A stretch of DNA of 64,000 nt from Cognatundibacterium squillarum. Lineage in GTDB: Bacteria > Pseudomonadota > Gammaproteobacteria > Burkholderiales > Burkholderiaceae_D. The DNA is taken from contig NZ_BMYU01000002.1 in assembly GCF_014652435.1 (NCBI RefSeq), positions 496,001 through 560,000 of the forward strand, read 5' to 3'. The position numbers were made by a program, and so were the translations under genes. This document shows positions 8,382 through 15,895 of this stretch, piece by piece (within the stretch, counting starts at the first letter, position 1; each line of letters begins with the position of its first letter). The notes below the pieces were generated by a model. That model was not told the origin of the DNA, did not search any database, and saw nothing but the letters and a program-made list of their open reading frames with translations.

Positions 8382-9124
8382 TGCTCCGCCAGTACGTTGC
8401 CTTGCTTATCAACGATTTGCAGCTTCATCAGTTCACCGCTGATGGTTTTTTCACCGATTTTGGTGTCGCCAGCGAAGAAGTAAGCCACAACGTCGAAGCT
8501 GTTATATTTTGTTCTCAGACTTTCGAGTTTACGAGCCAGCTCTTCATTGTCGATTTTAAACTTACGGAAAGCCTCGCCATTCGCGAAAGTAAAGCGGTAT
8601 TCATTGGTACCATCCGTAAAGAACTGGGTTGCACCGTCGAAAGGCACGGACTTGCAAAGAAATGACTTCGATTCAAAATCATATTTATCCAGATCAGAAG
8701 AGCTACCGACCGCGATTTTGTAGTATTTCGATTGCTTTGCTTTTTCCACTGCGGCATCAATTTGCGGTTTTAATGCTGCAAGCACGTCACGTCGTTTAAA
8801 TTCATCCTGCTCGTAAACATATTTTTGCGGCTCAAGAATGGCGGCAACTTTTTCGTATTCCACCGGTGCTGTTGAGGCAGCGTAATACGCAAACATCAGC
8901 TGTTTGCCGTCAGTCAGCTTTTTGTAATCACTGAACGGTACGGATTTATCTGCCTTTGGTGCTGCAGCGACTGGCATCGCTTTTTGCTCTGATCCCGCTG
9001 CACTAGCGGATTGTGCTGGTGGCTGTGGTGCCGCTGCAGCAGAAGTAGCGCTTGATTCTTGTTTTTTTGAGCAGGCTGCCAGCATGACAGCAGCGATCGC
9101 AACGCACATCAGTTTCTTATTCAT
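8378..9124 (-). CDS. Lipoprotein of unknown function, possibly DUF4852
   Basis: A 248-residue lipoprotein with lipobox MLAACSKK near residue 18, then an Ala/Ser/Pro/Gln-rich flexible linker to about residue 60. The remaining globular domain has no catalytic motif I recognise; it contains SKSFLCKSVPF with a single Cys and a pattern of strands near the C-terminus (NEYRFTFANGEAFRKF). It may belong to the DUF4852 family, but that is from memory and unsure. The stop overlaps the start of the DsbC-like gene by 4 bp, so the two products are probably made together and may interact in the periplasm. Confidence 0.75.
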   Translation of the reverse strand: MNKKLMCVAIAAVMLAACSKKQESSATSAAAAPQPPAQSASAAGSEQKAMPVAAAPKADKSVPFSDYKKLTDGKQLMFAYYAASTAPVEYEKVAAILEPQKYVYEQDEFKRRDVLAALKPQIDAAVEKAKQSKYYKIAVGSSSDLDKYDFESKSFLCKSVPFDGATQFFTDGTNEYRFTFANGEAFRKFKIDNEELARKLESLRTKYNSFDVVAYFFAGDTKIGEKTISGELMKLQIVDKQGNVLAEQ

Positions 9125-9271
9125 CCGTTTCTCCTTGCAGATTTTTGATTGATGCGACCTATGCTATGCGGGCTGCAAATGGCAAGCTATGGAACATCTG
9201 TTCTATGGACGCAGCAGACTATTTCACTTAAAGCTTGCAACTCACCGGTATCCTGAATTTACGAGCGACAA

Positions 9272-9298
9272 ACAAAAACCCCCTCTGCAATGAGGGGG
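9272..9298 (-). terminator. Rho-independent terminator after narK2
   Basis: On the minus strand a 7-bp stem CCCCCTC/GAGGGGG (9298-9292 and 9285-9279) with a 6-nt loop is followed by TTTTTGTT. It closes the narK1-narK2 transcript before the next gene, showing that no nar reductase genes follow in this operon. Confidence 0.9.
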
Positions 9299-9328
9299 CA
9301 AACACCACAAGTGCCACAACAGTGAGAA

Positions 9329-10711
9329 TCAGCAAGGCATTTCTGCGCCTTTGCGGGAATAGAACCACCAGGTAATGACGAGGCAGGTGATATAGAACGC
9401 GACGAAGGTGTACAAGGCCATGTCGGGGCTGCCGGTCAGTTTGATCGAGGTGCCGAAACCCTGCGGAATAAAGAAGCCGCCGTAGGCACCGATCGCGCCG
9501 GAAAAGCCGAGTACTGCTGCGGATTCTTTCGATGCTTCGAGACGTGCCTGTGCCAGTGCCGGCTGGCCTTTACCTTCGGCTGCGCGTTCTTTCATTTGTA
9601 AAAAGATCAGCGGGATCATGCAGAATGTAGAGCCGTTACCGAGGCCGGTTAAGATAAACATGCCGATGAACGAAGCCAGAAACAGCGTGAAGTCGTGGCT
9701 GTGCAGGGCTGGTACGATACCTGCCACAATCACCGCTGCCATTGCGGCAAACACCCAGAACGTTAAACGCGCACCGCCGATTTTGTCGGAAATAATGCCG
9801 CCTACCGGACGCACCAGCGCACCTGCCAGAGGGCCGAGGAAGGCAAACTTCGCGACATCAATTTCCGGAAACTGCGATTTGATCAGCATCGCAAAACCCG
9901 CTGAGAAACCGATGAAGGAACCGAAAGTACCGATGTACAGCCAGCACATCAGCCAGTTGTGTTTGCGTTTAAAAATCACTGCCTGATCTGCAAAAGATGC
10001 TTTCGCAGTTGCCAGATCATTCATAAAGAACCACGAAGCAATGGTGGCAATTACGATAGGCAATACCCAGACAAAACCCGCATTGGCCAGCCAGAAGGTG
10101 GCGGTCTGATGGGTTTTCGGGTTCAGAAATTCAAAACCGTTACCGGAAATGCTGGCACCGAATACCGCACCGGAAATCACCATCGGCGTGACAAACTGCA
10201 CCACGGACACACCCAGATTACCGATACCGGCATTCATGCCCGTTGCGTAACCTTTGCTGGCTTTCGGGAAAAAGAAGCTGATATTCGACATACTGGAACT
10301 GAAATTACCACCACCCAGACCGCACAGCAGCGCCAGCACCAGCAGCGTGGAGTAGCTGGTGGTCGGGTCTTTCAGCGCCATCCCCATGCCTATCGCTGGA
10401 ATCAGCAGACTGGCAGTAGAGATCGTGGTCCAGCGACGGCCACCGAACACCGGCACCAGAAACGAGTAGAAAATGCGCAGCGTCGCGCCGGACAAAGCCG
10501 GCAAGGCTGTCAGTAAAAACAACTGATCTTTGCTGAACTGAAAACCAGCCTTATCCAGATTGGCGGCAACCACGCTCCACAGCATCCAGACTGAAAAAGA
10601 CAACATCAGACAAGGGATGGATATCCACAGATTGCGGTTCGCAACCTGTTTGCCGGTGCGCTGCCAGAATTCGGCGTGTTCCGGTTCCCAGTGAGTAATT
10701 GTGCGGCTCAT
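9329..10711 (-). CDS. narK2: Nitrate/nitrite transporter, NarK2-type (MFS)
   Basis: A 460-residue major-facilitator transporter of the nitrate/nitrite porter family, with about 12 hydrophobic helices. Family signatures include GLGGGNFSSSMSNISFFFP and GYATGMNAGIGNLGVS in the first half and LGPLAGALVRPVGGIISDKIGG and FSGAIGAYGGFFIPQGFG in the second. The extended loop after helix 6 and overall length fit the NarK2 subtype, usually a nitrate/nitrite antiporter in respiratory nitrate reduction. It lies 21 bp after narK1 in the same operon and ends at a strong terminator. The subtype follows from sequence impression and operon order, not a tree. Confidence 0.88.
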   Translation of the reverse strand: MSRTITHWEPEHAEFWQRTGKQVANRNLWISIPCLMLSFSVWMLWSVVAANLDKAGFQFSKDQLFLLTALPALSGATLRIFYSFLVPVFGGRRWTTISTASLLIPAIGMGMALKDPTTSYSTLLVLALLCGLGGGNFSSSMSNISFFFPKASKGYATGMNAGIGNLGVSVVQFVTPMVISGAVFGASISGNGFEFLNPKTHQTATFWLANAGFVWVLPIVIATIASWFFMNDLATAKASFADQAVIFKRKHNWLMCWLYIGTFGSFIGFSAGFAMLIKSQFPEIDVAKFAFLGPLAGALVRPVGGIISDKIGGARLTFWVFAAMAAVIVAGIVPALHSHDFTLFLASFIGMFILTGLGNGSTFCMIPLIFLQMKERAAEGKGQPALAQARLEASKESAAVLGFSGAIGAYGGFFIPQGFGTSIKLTGSPDMALYTFVAFYITCLVITWWFYSRKGAEMPC

Positions 10712-10732
10712 GTTAACTCCTGATTAATAAAA

Positions 10733-12007
10733 TTAAGCTTTTGCCAGTGCAGCCTGCGCAGACAGCATGGATTCACGACGGAACTGATAGTGCATACCGA
10801 CCAGCGACACACAGACGGTGCCGTACAGCAGCATGAAGCAGGAACTGCGCACACCGGTCAGATCCAGCGCTGCACCGAAAATAATCGGCAGAATAAAGCC
10901 GCCCAGACCACCGGCCAGACCGACGATGCCGGATACCGCGCCGATATTGCTCGAATATTCATCCGAGATAAATTTAAAGACCGATGCTTTACCAACCGCC
11001 ATCGCAATACCGACGGTAAACATCAGGGCGGTGAACGCTTCGACGCCGATACCGATATGGAAGGTTTGCGGACCTTTGACGGTAATAATCGTGAAGTCGG
11101 TTTGCGGATACGACAGCAGGAAGAACGCAACCCAGCATACCCACATCACCCACCAGGTCACTTTGTAAGCACCGTAACGGTCAGACAGCCAGCCGCCGAG
11201 CGCACGCAGCACGCCGCCGGGTAAAGAGAAACAAGCAGCCAGCAACGCCGCTTGTTTCATATCCAGACCGTATTCAGTGACGTAGTACTTCACCATCCAC
11301 AGGCTTAAGCCAACGTAGCCACCGAATACCACGGAGTAATACTGGCAGTAACGCAGCACGCGGGAATCTTTCAGCATCGCCAGTTGCTGGCCGAGGCTTT
11401 CTTTGGAAGCGACCTGATGCGAAGGGTCGGATGCAGAAAAAATCCAGAACAGGATCGCCGTACCGAGCATCAGCGCCGCATAGACTTTCGGCACCATCAT
11501 CCAGCCAGCACTGGCAATGATGACCGGCGCCACAAATTTATTGACAGCAGCACCGGAGTTACCGGCACCGAACACGCCCATCGCCAGGCCTTTGCGCTCC
11601 GGCTTGAACCAGCGTGCAACATACGGTGTACCCACCGAAAACGAGCCGCCGGCCAGACCGACAAACAAGCCCAGCACTAAGAAATGCCAGTATTCGGTGG
11701 CATAGCTGATCAGGTAAATCGGGATGACGGTGGCAAGCATCAGAATAAAAAACACAATACGACCACCGAAACGGTCGGTCCAGATACCGAGCGGTACCCG
11801 CACCAGCGATCCGGTCAGCACCGGCATGGCAGTCAGCAAACCAAACTGGGTTTCATTTAATTGCAGCGCGGTTTTGATCGGAATCCCGACCACACCGAAC
11901 ATCATCCAGATGGTGAAGCAGACGGTGAATGCCAGCGTACTGCTGCCGAGCACGAAGTATTTTTTTGACTCTGCAATGGGTGCAGAAGGTGGCACAGGTG
12001 TAGCCAT
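10733..12007 (-). CDS. narK1: Nitrate transporter, NarK1-type (MFS)
   Basis: An inner-membrane MFS protein of about 424 residues, first gene of a two-gene operon. I place the start at the ATG at 12007, which has a purine-rich Shine-Dalgarno (GAGAGAAAA); a GTG 4 codons upstream is possible. Signatures are GIWTDRFGGR, GLAGGSFSVGTPYVARWF, GVFGAGNSGAAVNKF and GIVGLAGGLGGFILP. NarK1 proteins are generally nitrate/H+ symporters that prime nitrate entry, with NarK2 exchanging nitrate for nitrite. No narGHJI genes follow, so the reductase lies elsewhere or the transporters serve another enzyme. The upstream region contains repeated CGCTAGT half-sites (12092-12134) that may bind a regulator. Confidence 0.88.
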   Translation of the reverse strand: MATPVPPSAPIAESKKYFVLGSSTLAFTVCFTIWMMFGVVGIPIKTALQLNETQFGLLTAMPVLTGSLVRVPLGIWTDRFGGRIVFFILMLATVIPIYLISYATEYWHFLVLGLFVGLAGGSFSVGTPYVARWFKPERKGLAMGVFGAGNSGAAVNKFVAPVIIASAGWMMVPKVYAALMLGTAILFWIFSASDPSHQVASKESLGQQLAMLKDSRVLRYCQYYSVVFGGYVGLSLWMVKYYVTEYGLDMKQAALLAACFSLPGGVLRALGGWLSDRYGAYKVTWWVMWVCWVAFFLLSYPQTDFTIITVKGPQTFHIGIGVEAFTALMFTVGIAMAVGKASVFKFISDEYSSNIGAVSGIVGLAGGLGGFILPIIFGAALDLTGVRSSCFMLLYGTVCVSLVGMHYQFRRESMLSAQAALAKA

Positions 12008-12091
12008 TTTTTCTCTCACTTATTCTGTTAGTGGCACTATCAGATTCTAGAGAGCACAGCAAATTTGCCTATTCACCGGAAGACCAGCCGC

Positions 12092-12134
12092 CGCTAGTTA
12101 TATTGCGGCCTGCGCTAGTCCTTTCGAACTAGCG
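12092..12134. promoter_or_regulatory. CGCTAGT half-site cluster upstream of narK1
   Basis: CGCTAGT occurs at 12092 and again 21 bp on at 12113, where it forms a perfect inverted repeat with ACTAGCG (12128-12134; 7-bp arms, 8-bp spacer). The 18-bp core CTAGTCCT-N6-CTAG at 12115-12132 recurs at 55973-55990 upstream of the carbonic anhydrase gene. Two-turn spacing plus dyad symmetry suggests a dimeric regulator, possibly a NarL/FixJ-type protein (inference). It lies 85-127 bp upstream of the narK1 start. Confidence 0.5.
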
Positions 12135-12255
12135 GGCTGTCAGCTGAATATGGGGATTGGGGACGCGATATCCTTCGCCATCAGACGAGATCAGACGCCA
12201 AGCGGCCGCTGGCTTTCCGGTAAAGCCGGTAAATTTGCGCCGATCAGGCGATGCA

Positions 12256-12340
12256 CTGTGCAGCTATCCGCATCAGGTAATTTGTGATGGCAAGACTTTC
12301 TGCCGACGACAGCGCAGGTGCTGTGCTAAACACCGCATTT
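12256..12340 (+). repeat. Dispersed 86-bp element, copy B
   Basis: It begins CTGTGCAGCTATCCGCATC, has the core CAAGACTTTCTGCCGACGAC, and ends CTGTGCTAAACACCGCATTT. The two ends are imperfect direct repeats of each other, as in every copy. This is the only copy not placed 3' of a co-oriented gene: it lies between divergent genes and upstream of the riboswitch. Confidence 0.8.
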
Positions 12341-12689
12341 CGCCCGATTTTGGTGCATTTTTGATGCCGGTAAATATGCCAGCCGCGCTGGTATGCAATG
12401 CGGACATGCGCGCTGCTTGCAAGTTGTTACAAGAATGTGGAATTGGCTGGAAATCAGCGATTCAACGCTGGATTTTGTGACAAAAATACCGCAACGCGGC
12501 ATCTCAGAATGTGAAGTAAACGACAAAATTTTCGTAAGAATTATTTAAATCATTGGCCGGATAACAAGGTTTTTTGCGGAAACGTGATAAAGGTAACCAT
12601 GTTTCTGAACAACCGCGACAATGTTTAACAAATTTTCTTAATTCGTAACGATTGTTACAGTCTACACTGGCAGGGTAATTTTTATTTTT

Positions 12690-12768
12690 GAGGGCAAACC
12701 CGTTGAAAATCGGGGACGCAAAGCTTCCGGCCTAAAGCACATGATGCAATGGCAGCGGGGTTGCCAGT
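12690..12768 (+). promoter_or_regulatory. Cyclic di-GMP-I (GEMM-I) riboswitch
   Basis: The stretch carries the hallmarks of the GEMM-I aptamer: GGCAAACC, a stem capped by a GAAA tetraloop (CCCGTTGAAAATCGGG), the invariant GGACGCAAAGC, CCGGCCTAAA as tetraloop receptor, and a second hairpin TGGCAGCGGGGTTGCCA. It ends about 56 nt before the ATG of a secreted S53 peptidase, in the same orientation. Complementary AGTCTG/CAGACT segments just after it (12767-12787) could be the switching helix. No U-run follows, so control of translation or RNA stability is more likely than simple termination (inference). This ties the peptidase to c-di-GMP, the main biofilm second messenger. Confidence 0.93.
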
Positions 12769-12823
12769 CTGTAAGACTGTTCAGACTGACTGCGTGGTCC
12801 TCGCCCCAACTCTGGAGCGTACC

Positions 12824-15454
12824 ATGACAATTTCTTCTTATTTGCAGCCTAAGACTTTTTCTGCAAGTACTATCACACTGGCCACGATCACTGCGATCGG
12901 GCTGGCAGGCTGTGGTGGCAGCAGCACACCAACAGCACAACAATCTAATAACACCGCTGCTGCAGGCATTGCTACCGCAACTACATCTTTCACCGTTCAG
13001 GTTCCTGCGGAAACCACCGTACCGGCGGAAGCACAAGCACTGACCGCAACGCCGACCTTCCACGTTGCCCCGGTTTTGCTGAATGAACCATCGGATGCTG
13101 ACAAACTGCGTCCGGGCGCATCTGCCTCCATGCCTGCACATACCCAGAGCATTTCGGCTGCGCTGCAAGGTGTTTCCACCCGTGGCCTGACCGTATCGCA
13201 AATCGCACGTAAAGAATTCGTCCAGAACGGCAGTGCCAGCGCGGCGCGCTTCCAGCCTGCCGCCGGCATCAGCGCCGCCGTAACCACCTATACACCGGCA
13301 CAAGTCCGCGCTGCTTATAACCTGCCAGCACTGCCAGCCAGCTTCACTGGCTTAACTGCTGCACAGTTAGCGCAGTTCGGTGCCGGTCAGACAATTTACA
13401 TCGTCGATGCGTACCACAACCCGAATGCTGCAGCGGAACTGGCTGCATTCAACACCAAATTCGGTCTGCCGGGCTGCACCACCAAACAGTACACCGTTGG
13501 CACTGCCCTGCCATTACCGGCACCGGCAGCGAATGCCTGTGAATTCGGTATCGTGTATAACACCGCTGCAGGCGGCATTACCAACACCGCACCCGCTTAC
13601 AACTCCGGCTGGGCGACAGAAATCAGTCTGGATGTGCAATGGGCACACGCCATTGCACCACTGGCACGTATCGTTCTGATCGAAGCACCGGATGCATCGA
13701 TTAACAGTCTGGTCGGCGGTGTGAATCTGGCGAATGCAATGGGCCCGGGCGCAGTCTCGATGAGTTTCGGCGCGAACGAAGGCACGTGGACCAGCTCCGT
13801 CGACAGTGCATTTGCCAACACCAAAATGACTTATCTGGCGGCTACCGGCGACAATGGTGTTTCCGTCAGTTGGCCTTCTGTCTCGACCAAAGTACTGGCC
13901 GTCGGCGGTACCAGCCTGACCTACTCCGGCACCGGCACACGCTCTGAAGTGGCATGGTCCGGCACTGGTGGCGGCATCAGTGCTTACGTTGCCACCCCGT
14001 CTTACCAGACCAGTGCCGTGCCGGGTATGGGGACACCGGTACGCCGTACCGTGGCCGATGTGTCGATGAATGCGAATCCGAATACCGGACAATACGTTGC
14101 CGTCATCAATCCGGGCAGCACCACTGTGAACTGGATCAGTGCCGGTGGCACCAGTATGTCCACGCCACAATGGGCGGGTATCGTGGCGATGGCCAATGCC
14201 GTCCGCGCAGCATCCGGCAAAGCGGTGATTGGTCAGGCACACAGCACACTGAATCAGACAATCTCCACCAACGCCACCAACTACGCCAAAGGCTTTCTGG
14301 ATGTAACATCCGGCACCCACGGCACTTGCGGCACATGCTCTGCAAAAACCGGCTTTGATCAGCTGACCGGTCTGGGCACACCGAATGTGACTAATCTGGT
14401 GACCTTGCTGAACGATGGCGGCACTGTCGCAGCACCAATCGTCAACGGCGCTGCCATTTCCGGCACCACCGGCACACCTCTGACCTTCACTGCATCGGTA
14501 TCCGCTGTGAATCCGGTTACCTACAGTCTGACTGGCGCACCAGCCGGTATGACCATCACCACCGCAGGTGTTGTTAGCTGGAGTACACCAGTGGCAGGTA
14601 CCTACTCTGTCACCGTCAAAGCCACGGATACGAAAACCGGTCTGACGGGTCAGGGCGTGTACACCGTTACCGTGAAAGCACCACCGCCACCGACCGTGAC
14701 AGCAGCAACTGTGACCGGTATGGCTGGCAAAGCACTCAGCTACACCGTGGCCTACACCGCACCGAATCCCGTGACCTTCACCCTGTCCGGTGCACCATCC
14801 GGCATGAGCATCAGCAGCACCGGTGTGATCAGCTGGACATCGCCTGTCCTCGGCACCTACAACGTGACCGTCACCGCCAAAGACAGCAAAACCGGCTTCA
14901 CCGCCAGCGCCGTTGTCAGCGTGAAAATCAGTGCAGTACCGGCACCGGTGGTAACAGGTAAAACCGTCAGCACACTGGTCGGTGCGACTGTCAGCGAAAC
15001 TGTCGCAGTCACTGCCTACAATCCTGTGAACTACAAACTGACAGGCGCACCATCCGGCATGACGATCAGCACTACAGGCGTGATCAGCTGGAAACCGGCA
15101 GCCGCTGGCACCTATACCGTCACCGTGACAGCAACTGACAGCAAAACCGGCCTCAGCAGCAGCGCGAACGTGGTCTTCAATGTCACCGCCAACGGCATCA
15201 CCATTAATGCACCGGCAATCACCGGCAGCGTTGGTAAAGCACTGAGCGGCAGTATCAGCATCACAGATCCGGGCGTTGCGTGGGTATCGGTCTCCATCTC
15301 TGGTGTACCACTGGGCATGAGCTTCTCGATGACAGGTCTGACCATCAAATCTTACTGGGGTTATCCGGTCGCCGGCACCTACTCGCTGAAAATCACCGTC
15401 ACCGATTCAGCCGGTAAAACCGCCACCGCAACCCAAACCATCACGATCAAGTAA
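12824..15454 (+). CDS. Secreted sedolisin (S53) peptidase with four Ig-like repeats
   Basis: An 876-residue predicted lipoprotein/secreted peptidase starting at ATG 12824 (lipobox IGLAGCGG near residue 27). A prosequence is followed by the S53 catalytic domain: E266 and D270 in ATEISLDVQWAHAIAP and the nucleophile S444 in AGGTSMSTPQWAG, with FDQLTGLGTPNV as the late calcium-site region. Sedolisins are acid-active serine-carboxyl endopeptidases that mature autocatalytically. From about residue 530 come four tandem Ig-like repeats of 80-90 residues (recurrent GAPSGM.IS.TGVISW...GTY.VTV.A.DSKTG), probably for surface or polymer binding. A c-di-GMP-I riboswitch precedes it and a strong terminator follows, so it is monocistronic. 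In biofilm bacteria such proteases can process adhesins or matrix proteins; the substrate is unknown. Confidence 0.92.
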   Translation: MTISSYLQPKTFSASTITLATITAIGLAGCGGSSTPTAQQSNNTAAAGIATATTSFTVQVPAETTVPAEAQALTATPTFHVAPVLLNEPSDADKLRPGASASMPAHTQSISAALQGVSTRGLTVSQIARKEFVQNGSASAARFQPAAGISAAVTTYTPAQVRAAYNLPALPASFTGLTAAQLAQFGAGQTIYIVDAYHNPNAAAELAAFNTKFGLPGCTTKQYTVGTALPLPAPAANACEFGIVYNTAAGGITNTAPAYNSGWATEISLDVQWAHAIAPLARIVLIEAPDASINSLVGGVNLANAMGPGAVSMSFGANEGTWTSSVDSAFANTKMTYLAATGDNGVSVSWPSVSTKVLAVGGTSLTYSGTGTRSEVAWSGTGGGISAYVATPSYQTSAVPGMGTPVRRTVADVSMNANPNTGQYVAVINPGSTTVNWISAGGTSMSTPQWAGIVAMANAVRAASGKAVIGQAHSTLNQTISTNATNYAKGFLDVTSGTHGTCGTCSAKTGFDQLTGLGTPNVTNLVTLLNDGGTVAAPIVNGAAISGTTGTPLTFTASVSAVNPVTYSLTGAPAGMTITTAGVVSWSTPVAGTYSVTVKATDTKTGLTGQGVYTVTVKAPPPPTVTAATVTGMAGKALSYTVAYTAPNPVTFTLSGAPSGMSISSTGVISWTSPVLGTYNVTVTAKDSKTGFTASAVVSVKISAVPAPVVTGKTVSTLVGATVSETVAVTAYNPVNYKLTGAPSGMTISTTGVISWKPAAAGTYTVTVTATDSKTGLSSSANVVFNVTANGITINAPAITGSVGKALSGSISITDPGVAWVSVSISGVPLGMSFSMTGLTIKSYWGYPVAGTYSLKITVTDSAGKTATATQTITIK

Positions 15455-15487
15455 TTCTGGCCAAAACGAACGAGCAGATTAGCCAGC

Positions 15488-15519
15488 CGGGACAGGAGCG
15501 ATGCCTGTCCCGTTTTTTT
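15488..15519 (+). terminator. Rho-independent terminator after the S53 peptidase
   Basis: A perfect 9-bp stem CGGGACAGG/CCTGTCCCG (15488-15496 and 15504-15512) is followed by seven T residues. It is a strong terminator 34 bp past the peptidase stop. Confidence 0.95.
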
Positions 15520-15583
15520 GCCTGAAACAGACAGCGCAAGGCAACACACACTCCGCCGCAGACCCGTCAACCACAGACACTTA

Positions 15584-15669
15584 CTATGCAGCTATCCGCA
15601 TCTGCAATTTACAGACAGCCAGACTTTCTGCCGACAACCGCCGGATTGCTGTGCTGAATACCGCATTTG
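15584..15669 (+). repeat. Dispersed 86-bp element, copy C
   Basis: It begins CTATGCAGCTATCCGCATCT, has the core CAGACAGCCAGACTTTCTG, and ends CTGTGCTGAATACCGCATTTG. It is nearly identical to copy D at 21082, and similarity continues past the element (GGGGTGTTTT). It lies 130 bp after the peptidase stop in the same orientation, left of the restriction-modification gene; copy D lies on the right, giving direct flanking repeats. Confidence 0.85.
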
Positions 15670-15895
15670 GGGTGTTTTCTACGGTTTCTCAGCATTTCTG
15701 CAAGATCCTGAACAGACTTAACGTCAAGCACTCGTCACAACACTCGCCTTAACCCTTTGCTTGCACACCGAATATTTCAGAACAAGCACCTATTTTCTCG
15801 TCTAAAAACTGTAGAATTGGCGCGATCAAAAAATTGGTGAACTTGCAAATATTTTGCAACGTCACAAATCAACTATTTCGCAATAACTACACGCC

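Larger units (their letters stand above)
12008..12823. other. Long divergent intergenic region: narK1 operator, repeat copy B, riboswitch leader
   Basis: This 816-bp gap between divergent narK1 and the S53 peptidase gene holds three recognisable items: CGCTAGT half-sites near narK1 (12092-12134), a dispersed 86-bp element (12256-12340) and a c-di-GMP-I riboswitch (12690-12768). The stretch 12341-12650 has no convincing gene. A possible sigma70 promoter for the peptidase is TTGTTA (12652-12657), 17 bp, GTAATT (12675-12680); the -10 is poor. Confidence 0.55.
15455..15895. other. Intergenic region with terminator and repeat copy C
   Basis: This holds the peptidase terminator (15488-15519) and a dispersed 86-bp element (15584-15669). 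The remaining 15670-15895, directly before the restriction-modification gene, is AT-rich and should hold its promoter; no strong -35/-10 pair was picked out. No gene was seen. Confidence 0.5.

Noticed and set aside
12157..12480. Small plus-strand frame in the narK1-peptidase gap
   Set aside because: It runs through repeat copy B, is Cys/Arg-rich, and has no Shine-Dalgarno or family resemblance.
13514..14320. Large minus-strand open frame opposite the S53 peptidase
   Set aside because: The sense gene has intact catalytic residues and repeats; the antisense product is Gly/His/Arg-rich without any recognisable domain.
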